Positions 33,282 through 42,027 of a stretch of 64,000 bases of DNA are shown here, piece by piece. The stretch spans positions 1 through 64,000 of the forward strand of contig JBFXDA010000007.1 of NCBI GenBank assembly GCA_050181585.1. Direction: 5' to 3'. This DNA comes from JAQSWP01 sp050181585 (lineage in GTDB: Bacteria > Pseudomonadota > Alphaproteobacteria > Reyranellales > JAQSWP01). The notes under the pieces were generated by a model. The model was not told where the DNA came from. It ran no database searches and was given only the letters and a program-made list of their open reading frames with translations. Positions within the stretch are counted from its first letter, which is position 1, and each line of letters begins with the position of its first letter. The position numbers were made by a program, and so were the translations under genes.

Positions 33282-34805
33282 ATGGCGCGCGATTGGGCAA
33301 AGGATCATCTGACGGTAGGCGTGGTCGGCACCGGCGCCATGGGGCGCGGCATCGCGCAGGTTTCCGCCACCGGCGGCATGGACGTGCTGATGTTCGACGC
33401 CGCCCCCGGCAATGCCGAGAAATCGCGCGCCGCCATCGTCGAGCAGTTGCAGTCGCTGCAGGCCAAGGGCCGCATGAGCGAAGCCGACGCCAAGGCCGCT
33501 TCGGAACGGCTGAAAGTGGTGGACGACATCAAGGCGCTGGCGCCCTGCGACGTGGTGATCGAAGCCGTCTTCGAAGACCTCGAGGTCAAGCGCGCCCTGT
33601 TCAGGGAAATCGAGAAGGTGGTGAAGCCGGAGACGATCGTCGCTTCCAACACCTCCTCCATCCGCATCGCCTCGATCGCCGCCGCCTGCGGCAGGCGCGA
33701 CCGCATCGCCGGCCTGCACTATTTCAATCCGGTGCCGCTGATGAAGCTGGTCGAGGTCATCCGCGGCGCGGAGACCGCGCCCTGGGTGGTGCAGGCGCTG
33801 ACGGCGCTGGGCAAGCGCCAGGGCCGGGTGCCGGTCAGCGTCGGCGACACGCCGGGCTTTCTGGTCAATCTCGGCGGCACCGCCATCGGCACCGAAGGCC
33901 TGCGTATCTACCAGGAGGGCGTCGCCACGCCGTCGCAGATCGACGCGGTGATGCGCGATGCCGCCGGCTTCCGCATGGGCCCGTTCGAGCTGATGGACCT
34001 GACCGGCATGGACGTGAACTTTCCCGCCCGCCGCATCATCTACGAAGGCTTCTTCCACGACCGCCGCATGACGCCCTCGCCGCTGCACGAAGCCCTGTTC
34101 CATGCCGGCCGCTTCGGCCGCAAGACCAAGGGCGGCTGGTACGATTACGACGAGAAGGGCGGCAAGATCGACGCGGGCGCGGAGGCATCCGCCAGCGCCG
34201 CGCCGGCCGGCAGCGTGGTCGCGGCCGAGCCGCTGCCCAAATCCATCGCCGATCTGCTGCAGGCCGCCGGCGTGGCCGTGCTGGCGAAGGACGACGGCAA
34301 ATCGCCCATCGTGGTCGCGCCGATCGGCGACGACTGCACCACGACCGTCAGGCGGCTGAACCTCGACCATCGCCGCACCATCGCCATCGACCCCACCGGC
34401 AACGTCGCCGCCCGCGCCACGGTGATGACCGCCCCCGGCGCTTCGGCCGCGGCGCGTGACGGCGTCGTCGCCGCCCTGCTCAAGGCGGGCGCCAAGGTCA
34501 CCGCCATCAACGACAGCCCCGGCTTCATCGCCCAGCGCATCCGCGGCCAGATCGCCAATCTCGGCTGCGAGATGGCGCAGCAGCGCATCGCCTCGCCGGC
34601 CGACATCGACACCGCCATGACGCTAGGCCTCAACTATCCGCTGGGGCCCCTGGCCATCGTCGACGATCTGGGCGTCGGCGTCACGTTCCGGATATTGACC
34701 GCCCTGCAGGCCATCACCGGCGACGACCGCTACCGTCCCAGCCAGTGGCTGCGGCGGCGGGCGCTGCTGGGCCTGAAGGCGCATACCCCCGACGAGGCGG
34801 CCTGA
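33282..34805 (+). CDS. 3-hydroxyacyl-CoA dehydrogenase, PaaH-like
   Basis: A 507-residue NAD-dependent dehydrogenase of the PaaH type. The N-terminal Rossmann domain begins VGVVGTGAMGRGIAQVSATG; catalytic-site segments are AGLHYFNPVPLMKLVEVIRG and VGDTPGFLVN. A second C-terminal domain (AINDSPGFIAQRIRGQIANL and IVDDLGVGVTFRILTALQAI) gives the long form. PaaH oxidises 3-hydroxyadipyl-CoA in phenylacetate breakdown; general beta-oxidation is equally possible here. ATG at 33282 follows GGGAGGA. Confidence 0.9.
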   Translation: MARDWAKDHLTVGVVGTGAMGRGIAQVSATGGMDVLMFDAAPGNAEKSRAAIVEQLQSLQAKGRMSEADAKAASERLKVVDDIKALAPCDVVIEAVFEDLEVKRALFREIEKVVKPETIVASNTSSIRIASIAAACGRRDRIAGLHYFNPVPLMKLVEVIRGAETAPWVVQALTALGKRQGRVPVSVGDTPGFLVNLGGTAIGTEGLRIYQEGVATPSQIDAVMRDAAGFRMGPFELMDLTGMDVNFPARRIIYEGFFHDRRMTPSPLHEALFHAGRFGRKTKGGWYDYDEKGGKIDAGAEASASAAPAGSVVAAEPLPKSIADLLQAAGVAVLAKDDGKSPIVVAPIGDDCTTTVRRLNLDHRRTIAIDPTGNVAARATVMTAPGASAAARDGVVAALLKAGAKVTAINDSPGFIAQRIRGQIANLGCEMAQQRIASPADIDTAMTLGLNYPLGPLAIVDDLGVGVTFRILTALQAITGDDRYRPSQWLRRRALLGLKAHTPDEAA

Positions 34806-34915
34806 CGGCTGCCCGTACGGCTGCCCGTTTTGCGCCGCGAAAGCCGCATCGGTTCGCACTGGCGCTGGCCTTGCGCTCTGCTATGCCGGTAAATACCTGT
34901 TTATAGACGGGCCGC

Positions 34916-34944
34916 TTGACCTTTACGTAAACGTAAACTAGGGT
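34916..34944 (+). promoter_or_regulatory. Promoter with embedded operator dyad ahead of the beta-oxidation genes
   Basis: TTGACC (34916-34921) and TAGGGT (34939-34944) are 17 bases apart. Inside the spacer lies a perfect dyad TTTACGT-AA-ACGTAAA (34922-34937). Placing a dyad between -35 and -10 is typical of MerR-family control, and from memory LiuR-type regulators of acyl-CoA breakdown use ACGT-rich dyads of this kind. No MerR gene is in the window. The leader to the ATG at 35076 is about 125 bases; nothing else is seen in 34806-35075. Confidence 0.6.
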
Positions 34945-35075
34945 TCGGGATGGGGCGAAACCGCTGGCCGCGCATGGCTGGCAGCGCCATTCTTTTTCGA
35001 CCGGCAAGCCAGCGGCAGCAGAACCGCGCGGAGCCATCCGCGCCGACCGGCGGAAATTTGGGACGAGGAGACGAG

Positions 35076-36215
35076 ATGACCGCGCTTGCCAAGCTCTACA
35101 CTGAAGAACACGAGATGTTCCGCACCACCGCGCGGCGCTTCTTCGAGAAGGAAGTGAAGCCCTATCACGCGCAGTGGGAAGAGGACGGCATCGTTCCCAA
35201 GGAGCTGTGGCGCAAGGCCGGCGAGCAGGGGCTGCTGTGCATGTCGGTGCCCGAGGAATACGGCGGGCCGGGCGGCGACTTCCTCTACAGCGCCATCGCC
35301 ATCGAGGAGCAGGGCAGGATCGGCGCTTCCGGTCCGGGCTTCTCGCTGCACACCGACATCACCACGCCCTATTTCCTGGCCTACGCTTCGGAAGAGCAGA
35401 AGCGGCACTGGCTGCCCAAGATGGTTTCGGGCGAGGTCATCACCGCCATCGCCATGACCGAGCCCGGCACCGGCTCGGACCTGCAGAGCGTGAAGACCAC
35501 CGCCGTCAAGGACGGCAACGAGCTGGTCATCAACGGCTCGAAGACCTTCATCACCAACGGCCAGAACGCCGACCTCGTCATCGTGGTCTGCAAGACCGAT
35601 CCCAAGGGCGGCGCCAAGGGCACCTCGCTGGTGCTGGTCGAGGCCGACCGCGACGGTTTCCGCCGCGGCCGCAACCTCGACAAGATCGGCCTGAAGGCGC
35701 AGGACACCTCGGAGCTGTTCTTCGACAACGTGCGCGTGCCGACCGCCAACATGCTGGGCGCCGACGGCATGGGTTTCGTGCAGCTCATGCAGATGCTGCC
35801 GCAGGAACGGCTGGTGGTCGCCATCCAGGCCATCGCGGCGATGGAAATGGCGCTCGACGAGACCATCAAGTACACGCGCGAGCGCAAGGCGTTCGGCAAG
35901 TCGATCATCGACTTCCAGAACACCCGCTTCAAGCTGGCCGAGCTGAAGACCCAGGCCACCGTGGCGCGCATCTTCGTCGACGAATGCGTCGCCCGCCATC
36001 TGCGGAAGGAACTGGACGTGCCGACGGCGGCGATGGCCAAGCTGTGGACCACCGAATTGCAGTGCAAGCTGATCGACGAATGCCTGCAGCTCTTCGGCGG
36101 CTACGGCTACATGTGGGAATACCCGATCGCCCGGCTCTACGCCGACGCCCGCGTGCAGAAGATCTACGCCGGCACCAACGAGATCATGAAGGAACTGATC
36201 GGCCGCACTCTGTGA
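35076..36215 (+). CDS. Acyl-CoA dehydrogenase
   Basis: A 379-residue flavoprotein that introduces the first double bond in acyl-CoA beta-oxidation. Signatures: ITAIAMTEPGTGSDLQSVKT (FAD region), GSKTFITNGQNADLVIV, and the C-terminal LQLFGGYGYMWEYPIARLYA with QKIYAGTNEIMKEL, where the Glu of the last motif fits a catalytic base position. It resembles the long-chain type. ATG at 35076 follows GGACGAGGAGACGAG. It leads a three-gene unit with thiolase (39 bases on) and the FadB-like gene. Confidence 0.94.
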   Translation: MTALAKLYTEEHEMFRTTARRFFEKEVKPYHAQWEEDGIVPKELWRKAGEQGLLCMSVPEEYGGPGGDFLYSAIAIEEQGRIGASGPGFSLHTDITTPYFLAYASEEQKRHWLPKMVSGEVITAIAMTEPGTGSDLQSVKTTAVKDGNELVINGSKTFITNGQNADLVIVVCKTDPKGGAKGTSLVLVEADRDGFRRGRNLDKIGLKAQDTSELFFDNVRVPTANMLGADGMGFVQLMQMLPQERLVVAIQAIAAMEMALDETIKYTRERKAFGKSIIDFQNTRFKLAELKTQATVARIFVDECVARHLRKELDVPTAAMAKLWTTELQCKLIDECLQLFGGYGYMWEYPIARLYADARVQKIYAGTNEIMKELIGRTL

Positions 36216-36254
36216 GTTCAAGGTTGGGAGCAGACAACCGGAAAGGACACGACC

Positions 36255-37466
36255 ATGGTTGAAGCCTATATCTACGACGCAGTCCGCACTCCCCGCGGCA
36301 AGGGCCGCAAGGACGGCTCCCTGCACGAAGTCACCCCCGTCCGCCTGGCGGTGACGGCGCTGGAGGCGCTGCGCGACCGCAACAAGCTCGACACCGCGAC
36401 CGTCGACGACGTGATCCTGGGCTGCGTCGCGCCGGTGGGCGAGCAGGGCGCCGACATCGCCCGCACCGCCGCTGTGATGGCCAACTACGCCGAGACCGTC
36501 TCGGGCGTGCAGGTCAACCGCTTCTGCGCCTCGGGCCTGGAGGCGGTCAACATGGCGGCGGCGCAGGTCATGTCCGGCCAGTCGCAGGCCGCCATCGGCG
36601 GCGGCGTCGAATCCATGTCGCGCATCCCGATGGGCTCCGACGGTGGCGCCTGGGCGGTCGATCCCGCCGTGGCGATGCCGATGTATTTCGTGCCGCAGGG
36701 CATCTCCGCCGACCTGGTGGCGACCAAGTACGGCTTCACCCGCGACGACGTCGACGCCTATGCCGTCGAATCGCAGAAGCGCGCCAAGGCGGCCTGGGAC
36801 AAGGGCTACTTCAAGAAGTCGATCGTGCCGGTGCGCGACAGGAACGGCGTCGAGATCCTGGCGCATGACGAGCATATGCGGCCGCAGACCACGATGCAGA
36901 CGCTGGCCTCGCTGGAGCCTTCCTTCAAGGGCCAGGGCGAGACCATGCCCGGCTTCAACGCCGTGGCCATGCAGCGCTATCCCGAGGTCGAGCGCATCAA
37001 CCACATGCACCATGCCGGCAATTCCTCGGGCATCGTCGATGGCGCGGCCGGCGTGCTGATCGGCAGCAAGGAGTTCGGCGAGCGCAACGGCCTGAAGCCG
37101 CGCGCCCGCATCAAGGGCTTCGCCTCGATCGGCTCGGAGCCCACCATCATGCTGACCGGCCCGGCGCCCTCGACCGAGAAGGTGCTGGCGCGGCTGGGCA
37201 TGAAGACCACCGACATCGACCTCTACGAGCTGAACGAGGCCTTCGCCGCGGTGGTGCTGCGCTACATGCAGAAGCTCGACATCCCGCACGACAAGATGAA
37301 CGTCAATGGCGGCGCCATCGCCATGGGCCATCCGCTCGGCGCCACCGGCGCCATGATCCTGGGCACGCTGCTGGACGAGCTGGAGCGCACCGGCAAGGGC
37401 ACCGGGCTCGCCACGCTGTGCATCGGCGGCGGCATGGGCGTGTCGACCGTCATCGAGCGGGTGTAA
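36255..37466 (+). CDS. fadA: Acetyl-CoA acyltransferase (thiolase)
   Basis: A 403-residue thiolase that cleaves 3-ketoacyl-CoA with CoA to acetyl-CoA and a shortened acyl-CoA. The nucleophile is C91 in VNRFCASGLEAVNMAAAQV. The second site is NGGAIAMGHPLGATGAMI with its histidine, and the C-terminal cysteine is in CIGGGMGVS. It sits between the acyl-CoA dehydrogenase and the FadB-like gene, separated from the latter by a palindromic element. Confidence 0.94.
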   Translation: MVEAYIYDAVRTPRGKGRKDGSLHEVTPVRLAVTALEALRDRNKLDTATVDDVILGCVAPVGEQGADIARTAAVMANYAETVSGVQVNRFCASGLEAVNMAAAQVMSGQSQAAIGGGVESMSRIPMGSDGGAWAVDPAVAMPMYFVPQGISADLVATKYGFTRDDVDAYAVESQKRAKAAWDKGYFKKSIVPVRDRNGVEILAHDEHMRPQTTMQTLASLEPSFKGQGETMPGFNAVAMQRYPEVERINHMHHAGNSSGIVDGAAGVLIGSKEFGERNGLKPRARIKGFASIGSEPTIMLTGPAPSTEKVLARLGMKTTDIDLYELNEAFAAVVLRYMQKLDIPHDKMNVNGGAIAMGHPLGATGAMILGTLLDELERTGKGTGLATLCIGGGMGVSTVIERV

Positions 37467-37482
37467 CGGCGGAGTTCGCCAT

Positions 37483-37627
37483 CCGATCCTTCGAGACGCG
37501 GTCCTCCGGACCGCTCCTCAGGATGAGGGGAGTGTTGGAGCCCCGAATAAAAGAGGGGGGAACCTTGGAGCTCCAAGTCTCCCCTCATCCTGAGGAGGCC
37601 GCGACAGCGGCCGTCTCGAAGGATCGG
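37483..37627. repeat. 145-bp palindromic element (MITE/REP-like) between fadA and fadB-like genes
   Basis: Outer arms: CCGATCCTTCGAGACG (37483-37498) and its exact complement (37612-37627). Inner arms: CTCCTCAGGATGAGGGGA (37514-37531) and its exact complement (37580-37597). Between outer and inner arms each side carries its own small hairpin of different sequence: CGGTCC-TCC-GGACCG (37499-37513) and GCCGC-GACA-GCGGC (37598-37611). The centre (37532-37579) holds unrelated bases. The fold is a long stem with two side hairpins. No ORF is inside, so any movement would need outside help. Confidence 0.92.
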
Positions 37628-37677
37628 CCCGCAGACCCGCTGTCCAATTCAGAACTTCGATCCGAGAGAGAACCACC

Positions 37678-39930
37678 ATGATCAACTACTCAGTCGACAG
37701 CGACGGCATTGCCACCATCCTGTGGGACATGCCCGGCCGCTCGATGAACGTGCTGAACGAGGGCTCGATCGCCGCTTTCGCCGAGGCGGCGCAGAAGGCG
37801 GCGGCGGACGAGAAGGTGAAGGGCGTCATCCTCACCTCCGGCAAGGACAGCTTCATCGCCGGCGCCGATCTCGACATGCTGCTGAACACCGACACCTCCG
37901 ACGCGACGGCGGTGATGAACCAGTTCAGCCAACTCCAGCGCCTGTTCCGCGGCTACGAGACCGCCGGCAAGCCCTGGGTCGCCGCCATCAACGGCACGGC
38001 TTTGGGCGGCGGCCTGGAAATCTGTCTCGCCTGCCACTACCGCATCGCCGCCGACAATCCCAAGGCCAAGATCGGCCAGCCGGAAGTCAAGCTCGGCCTG
38101 CTGCCGGGTGCGGGCGGCACGCAGCGCATTCCGCGCCTGCTGGGCTTCGGCATGGCGCAGGCCATGGGCGTCAGCCAGATCCTGATCGAGGGCAAGGACC
38201 TGTCGGTCGGCGAGGCCAAGAACCTGGGCGTTGTCCACGAGGTCGTGCCGGCCGACAAGCTCCTGGCGCGCGCCAAGGAATGGCTGATGACGCCGTCCAA
38301 GGAAGCGCCGATCAAGCCGACCTGGCCCAAGGCGCCGGCCGCCGTCGATGCCCGCGCCGTGCAGCCCTGGGACCGTCCCGGCTACAAGATCCCCGGCCTG
38401 CCCGGCGGCCAGATCTGGAGCCCGGCGGGCTTGCAGACCTTCATCGGCGCCAACGCGCTGGTGTCGGGCAAGACGCTCTCGGTCTATCCCGCGCCCAAGG
38501 CGATCCTGAGCTGCATCTACGAGGGCCTGATGCTGCCCTTCGATTCGGCGCTCAAGGTGGAGACGCGCTATTTCGTCTCGCTGCTGCGCGATCCGGTCGC
38601 CAAGAGCATGATCCGCACGCTGTTCTTCGGCCTGCAGGACGCCAACAAGCTGGTGCGCCGGCCCAAGGGCGTCGCCAAGCAGGACTACTCCAAGATCGGC
38701 ATTCTCGGCGCCGGCTTCATGGGGGCGGGGATCGCCACCGTCTCGGTGCAGGCCGGCATCGACGTGGTGCTGATCGACCGCGACCAGGCTTCGGCCGACA
38801 AGGGCAGGCAGCACGTTGCCGACGAGCTCGACAAGCTGGTCAAGCGCGGCCGGCTGGCGCAGGACAAGCGCGATGCGCTGCTGGCCAAGGTGACGGCCAC
38901 GGCCGACTACGCCGCGCTGAAGGGCGCGCAGCTCGTCATCGAGGCGGTATTCGAGAATCGCGAAGTGAAGGCCGAGGTCACCAAGAAGGCCGAAGCCGTG
39001 CTGGGTGCCAAGGACATCTTCGCTTCCAACACCTCGACCCTGCCGATCAGCGGCCTGGCCGAAGCCAGCGTGCGGCCGGAGAATTTCATCGGCCTGCATT
39101 TCTTCTCGCCGGTCGAGAAGATGCCGCTGGTCGAGATCATCATGGGCAAGAAGACTTCGCAGGAGACCCTGGCCCGCGCGCTCGACTACGTGCAGAAGAT
39201 CCGCAAGACGCCGATCGTGGTCAACGACAGCCGCGGCTTCTTCACCAGCCGCGTCGTCGGCCGCTACATCTCCGAAGGCATCCGCATGCTGCAGGAAGGC
39301 GTGCCGGCGGCGATGATCGACAACGCCGCGCGGCTGGCCGGCATGCCGGTCGGCCCGCTGACGCTCAACGACGAGGTCGCCATCGACCTGTCGTGGAAGA
39401 TCGTGCAGCAGACCCAGAAGGATTTGGGCGACAAGTACGAGGCTTCCGGCACCGAGGACACGGTCAAGAAGCTGGTCGACATGGGCCGCTTCGGGCGCAA
39501 GGCCGGCAAGGGCTTCTACGACTACGCCGCCGACGGCAGGGGCAAGCAACTCTGGTCCGGCCTGAAGGACATGTTCCCGGTCAAGAAGGAACTGGCTTTC
39601 GGCGAGGGCACGAAGAAGAACGAGGCCGTCGAGGAGATCAAGAAGCGGCTGCTCTACGTGCAGGCGGTCGACGCTGCGCGCTGTCTGGAGGAGGGCGTGC
39701 TGACCGATCCGCAGGACGGCGACATCGGCTCGATCATGGGCCTGGGCTTCGCGCCGCAGACCGGCGGCATGATCTCGCTGATCGACCAGGTCGGCGTGGC
39801 CAGGTTCGTCGCCGAGTGCGACGCGCTGGCGCAGAAATACGGCAAGCAGTTCGCGCCGCCCAAGCTGCTGCGCGACATGGCCGCCAAGGGCCAGAGCTTC
39901 TACGGTAAGAACAAGGCCAAGGCCGCCTGA
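37678..39930 (+). CDS. fadB: FadB/FadJ-like multifunctional enoyl-CoA hydratase / 3-hydroxyacyl-CoA dehydrogenase
   Basis: A 750-residue two-enzyme protein for the middle steps of beta-oxidation. Residues 1 to about 190 are a crotonase domain (DSFIAGADLDMLL, INGTALGGGLEICLACHYRI, EVKLGLLPGAGGTQRIPRL). Residues from about 340 are the NAD-binding dehydrogenase (KIGILGAGFMGAGIATVSVQ, GLHFFSPVEKMPLVEIIMG, VVNDSRGFFTSRVVG) and its C-terminal dimer domains. It makes the substrate of the FadA thiolase. A palindromic element separates the two genes by 211 bases, which may uncouple their expression. Confidence 0.94.
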   Translation: MINYSVDSDGIATILWDMPGRSMNVLNEGSIAAFAEAAQKAAADEKVKGVILTSGKDSFIAGADLDMLLNTDTSDATAVMNQFSQLQRLFRGYETAGKPWVAAINGTALGGGLEICLACHYRIAADNPKAKIGQPEVKLGLLPGAGGTQRIPRLLGFGMAQAMGVSQILIEGKDLSVGEAKNLGVVHEVVPADKLLARAKEWLMTPSKEAPIKPTWPKAPAAVDARAVQPWDRPGYKIPGLPGGQIWSPAGLQTFIGANALVSGKTLSVYPAPKAILSCIYEGLMLPFDSALKVETRYFVSLLRDPVAKSMIRTLFFGLQDANKLVRRPKGVAKQDYSKIGILGAGFMGAGIATVSVQAGIDVVLIDRDQASADKGRQHVADELDKLVKRGRLAQDKRDALLAKVTATADYAALKGAQLVIEAVFENREVKAEVTKKAEAVLGAKDIFASNTSTLPISGLAEASVRPENFIGLHFFSPVEKMPLVEIIMGKKTSQETLARALDYVQKIRKTPIVVNDSRGFFTSRVVGRYISEGIRMLQEGVPAAMIDNAARLAGMPVGPLTLNDEVAIDLSWKIVQQTQKDLGDKYEASGTEDTVKKLVDMGRFGRKAGKGFYDYAADGRGKQLWSGLKDMFPVKKELAFGEGTKKNEAVEEIKKRLLYVQAVDAARCLEEGVLTDPQDGDIGSIMGLGFAPQTGGMISLIDQVGVARFVAECDALAQKYGKQFAPPKLLRDMAAKGQSFYGKNKAKAA

Positions 39931-39953
39931 GCCTGGTCGCATAAGTCGCGGCA

Positions 39954-40057
39954 GGGGCGGCTTCGGCCGCCCCGGCGCAAGTCAACACACAAGGGCGGCT
40001 TTAGCCGCCCCGGCGCAAGTCAACACACAAGGGCGGCTTTAGCCGCCCTTGTCTTTT
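39954..40057 (+). terminator. Triple tandem hairpin terminator with 38-base period
   Basis: Three GC hairpins repeat every 38 bases. First: GGGGCGGC-TTCG-GCCGCCCC (39954-39973). Second: GGGCGGC-TTTA-GCCGCCC (39993-40010). Third: CAAGGGCGGC-TTTA-GCCGCCCTTG (40028-40051), followed by TCTTTT. Linkers (CGGCGCAAGTCAACACACAA) are identical. Only the last has a T-run and is a textbook terminator; the other two look like duplicated copies. They end the beta-oxidation unit. Confidence 0.88.
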
Positions 40058-40083
40058 GCCGGTTCCGCTGGCAAGCAACGCCC

Positions 40084-40740
40084 ATGATCGGTACGCGCTT
40101 TCCCTATCGCTTCGCCGCCGTGGCCCTGGCGGCCATGGGCATCGTCGCCATCCTCTACTGGCTGGTGCATCCGCTGGCGGCGGACGGGTCCGCCATGCCG
40201 CGCGACGAGGCCTATTGGCAAACCCGCGCCGGGGCATGGAACAGCTACGCCAATCTGCTGTTCGTGGCGTTGATGCTGGCCGGCCTGGCGGCCAGCGGCG
40301 CGCTGGCGCTGATCCTGCGCGACAAGGCGCAGCCCTTGGCCGGACTGTCGTTGATCGGCACGCTGCCGGGCCACGTGCTGTTGGCGTCGGCCGGCATCTT
40401 CAACGCCTATGTCGCCGCCGCACTGGCCGCCGATCCCGCCACGCGCGGCCTGCTCGACCTGAAAGGGCCGCTGCTGGGCGGGCCGCTGCACGGCGCCTTC
40501 GGGCTGGGCGGCATGCTGTTCTACGGCGGCTGGCTGGCGCTGGGCGCGGCGTTGAAGAAGGCGGGGCTGATCGGCTGGTGGACCACGCTGGCCTTCGTGC
40601 CGGGCGCGGCCGCCGTCGCCATGCATCCGATGCTGCCCTTCGCGTTCCGCCTCGCGGGCTTCGCCATTTTCGGGTTGGCCTGCCTGCGCGTTTCTGTAGC
40701 ATGCTGGCGCAGCGCCGGGCGGGAGGCCCAGGCGGCGTGA
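40084..40740 (+). CDS. Hypothetical inner membrane protein
   Basis: A 218-residue protein with five or six hydrophobic segments (about 9-28, 55-77, 85-110, 130-155, 160-180, 185-205), so an integral membrane protein. No motif of a known family is seen. A short hydrophilic loop after the first segment contains MPRDEAYWQTRAGAWNSYAN. It begins just after the triple terminator and is followed by a TfoX-domain gene 7 bases on, with which it may be cotranscribed. Confidence 0.7.
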   Translation: MIGTRFPYRFAAVALAAMGIVAILYWLVHPLAADGSAMPRDEAYWQTRAGAWNSYANLLFVALMLAGLAASGALALILRDKAQPLAGLSLIGTLPGHVLLASAGIFNAYVAAALAADPATRGLLDLKGPLLGGPLHGAFGLGGMLFYGGWLALGAALKKAGLIGWWTTLAFVPGAAAVAMHPMLPFAFRLAGFAIFGLACLRVSVACWRSAGREAQAA

Positions 40741-40747
40741 GGATGCA

Positions 40748-41218
40748 ATGGCCACCAAGTCACCGACCGAACTGATCGCGCTGTTCGACAGCCTGGCGCC
40801 GCAGGGCGCCGACGTCGAACGCCGCCAGATGTTCGGTTTTCCCGCCGTGTTCGTGGCCGGCAACATGGCGATCGGTCTGCACCAGGACGATTTCATCCTG
40901 CGACTGCCCGAGGCGGCGCGCGAGCGTTTCGTGAAACTGACCGGCGGCAGCGTGTTCCAGCCGCAGCCCGGTCGCGTCATGCGCGAATACGTCGTCGCCT
41001 CCAAGGCGCTGAAGCAGACGCCGGCGGCGCTGGCGAAATGGGTCGACGAAGCGGTCGCCTATGCCCGCTCGCTGCAACCCAAGGGCGGCAAGCCCGCTCT
41101 GGCGGCCCAGCCGCACGGCAAGCGTCCGCCGCCCAGGCCGGCCAGCCGTCGCGGCGGTCCGCCCAAACTGACGGTCGAGATCAAGAAGCCGCCGCGGCGT
41201 CCGCCGCCGTCGCGCTGA
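40748..41218 (+). CDS. TfoX N-terminal-domain protein
   Basis: A 156-residue protein. Residues 1 to about 100 match the TfoX/Sxy N-terminal domain (VERRQMFGFPAVFVAGNMAI, RVMREYVVAS). The last 40 residues are rich in Pro, Arg and Lys (KRPPPRPASRRGGPPKL and similar) and likely disordered and nucleic-acid or protein binding. TfoX regulates competence in gammaproteobacteria, but stand-alone N-terminal domains in alphaproteobacteria have no assigned role. ATG at 40748. Confidence 0.82.
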   Translation: MATKSPTELIALFDSLAPQGADVERRQMFGFPAVFVAGNMAIGLHQDDFILRLPEAARERFVKLTGGSVFQPQPGRVMREYVVASKALKQTPAALAKWVDEAVAYARSLQPKGGKPALAAQPHGKRPPPRPASRRGGPPKLTVEIKKPPRRPPPSR

Positions 41219-41237
41219 ACCATCCGGGAGTGAAACC

Positions 41238-42005
41238 ATGAGTCTCGTTCTGATCGACCGGCCCGAGCCGGGCATTGCGCGCCTGTGCATCAACCGGCCG
41301 GAGCGGCGCAACGCCTTCGATCCGGAAGTGCGCGACGCGCTGCTGCAGGCCTGCGGCTCGGTCGCCTACGACGATGATGTGCGCGCCATCGTTCTCGGCA
41401 GCGCCAATGGCGTGTTCTGCGCCGGCGGCGACGTGACGGGCATGAAGAACATGAGCCCGGAAGCGGGGCGCAAGCGCATGGCCACCAGCCATCGCCTGGT
41501 GCGCATGATGCTCGATTGCGACAAGCCGATCGTCGCCGCCGTCGAGGGCTGGGCGGTCGGCGCCGGTGCCGGCATCGCGCTGTGGGCCGACACCATCGTG
41601 CTGGGCCAGGGCGCCACCATCGGCATTCCCTTCTTCAAGCTGGGGCTGGTGCCGGACTACGCCATCTTCCATACGCTGCCGCGCCGCGTCGGCCTGGCCA
41701 GGGCGCGGCAGATCCTGCTCTATGGCCGCAACTACAAGGGCCAGGCCGCGCTCGACATCGGCCTGGCCGACGAGATCGTGCCCGATGCCGACGTCGCCAC
41801 CGTCGCGCTGGAGCGGGCGCGCGAACTGGCGGCGCAGCCGCGCCATGCCATGAGCCTCACCAAGCGCCAGCTCGCCCTGTGGCCCACCACGCTGGGGCCG
41901 GCCTTGGAGATGGAGAACATGGCCCAGTCGCTGGGCTTCCAAACCGCCGATTTCGAGGAAGGCCGCACCGCCTTCATGGCGAAGCGCAAACCGAAATTCG
42001 CCTGA
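41238..42005 (+). CDS. Enoyl-CoA hydratase/isomerase family protein
   Basis: A 255-residue crotonase-fold protein. It starts IARLCINRPERRNAFDPEVR; the oxyanion loop is GVFCAGGDVTGMKN and the second is AVEGWAVGAGAGIALWADTI. The position usually holding the first catalytic glutamate in hydratases is not obvious, so isomerase or hydrolase function is possible. It precedes the hydratase gene by 22 bases, as one unit. Confidence 0.85.
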   Translation: MSLVLIDRPEPGIARLCINRPERRNAFDPEVRDALLQACGSVAYDDDVRAIVLGSANGVFCAGGDVTGMKNMSPEAGRKRMATSHRLVRMMLDCDKPIVAAVEGWAVGAGAGIALWADTIVLGQGATIGIPFFKLGLVPDYAIFHTLPRRVGLARARQILLYGRNYKGQAALDIGLADEIVPDADVATVALERARELAAQPRHAMSLTKRQLALWPTTLGPALEMENMAQSLGFQTADFEEGRTAFMAKRKPKFA

Positions 42006-42027
42006 GATGCGAGCGGGAGAGAGAGCG

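Noticed and set aside
39955..40057. 38-base period repeats as a small CRISPR array
   Set aside because: The repeated part includes the whole period, so there are no unique spacers, and there are no cas genes. The units are GC hairpins ending in a T-run.
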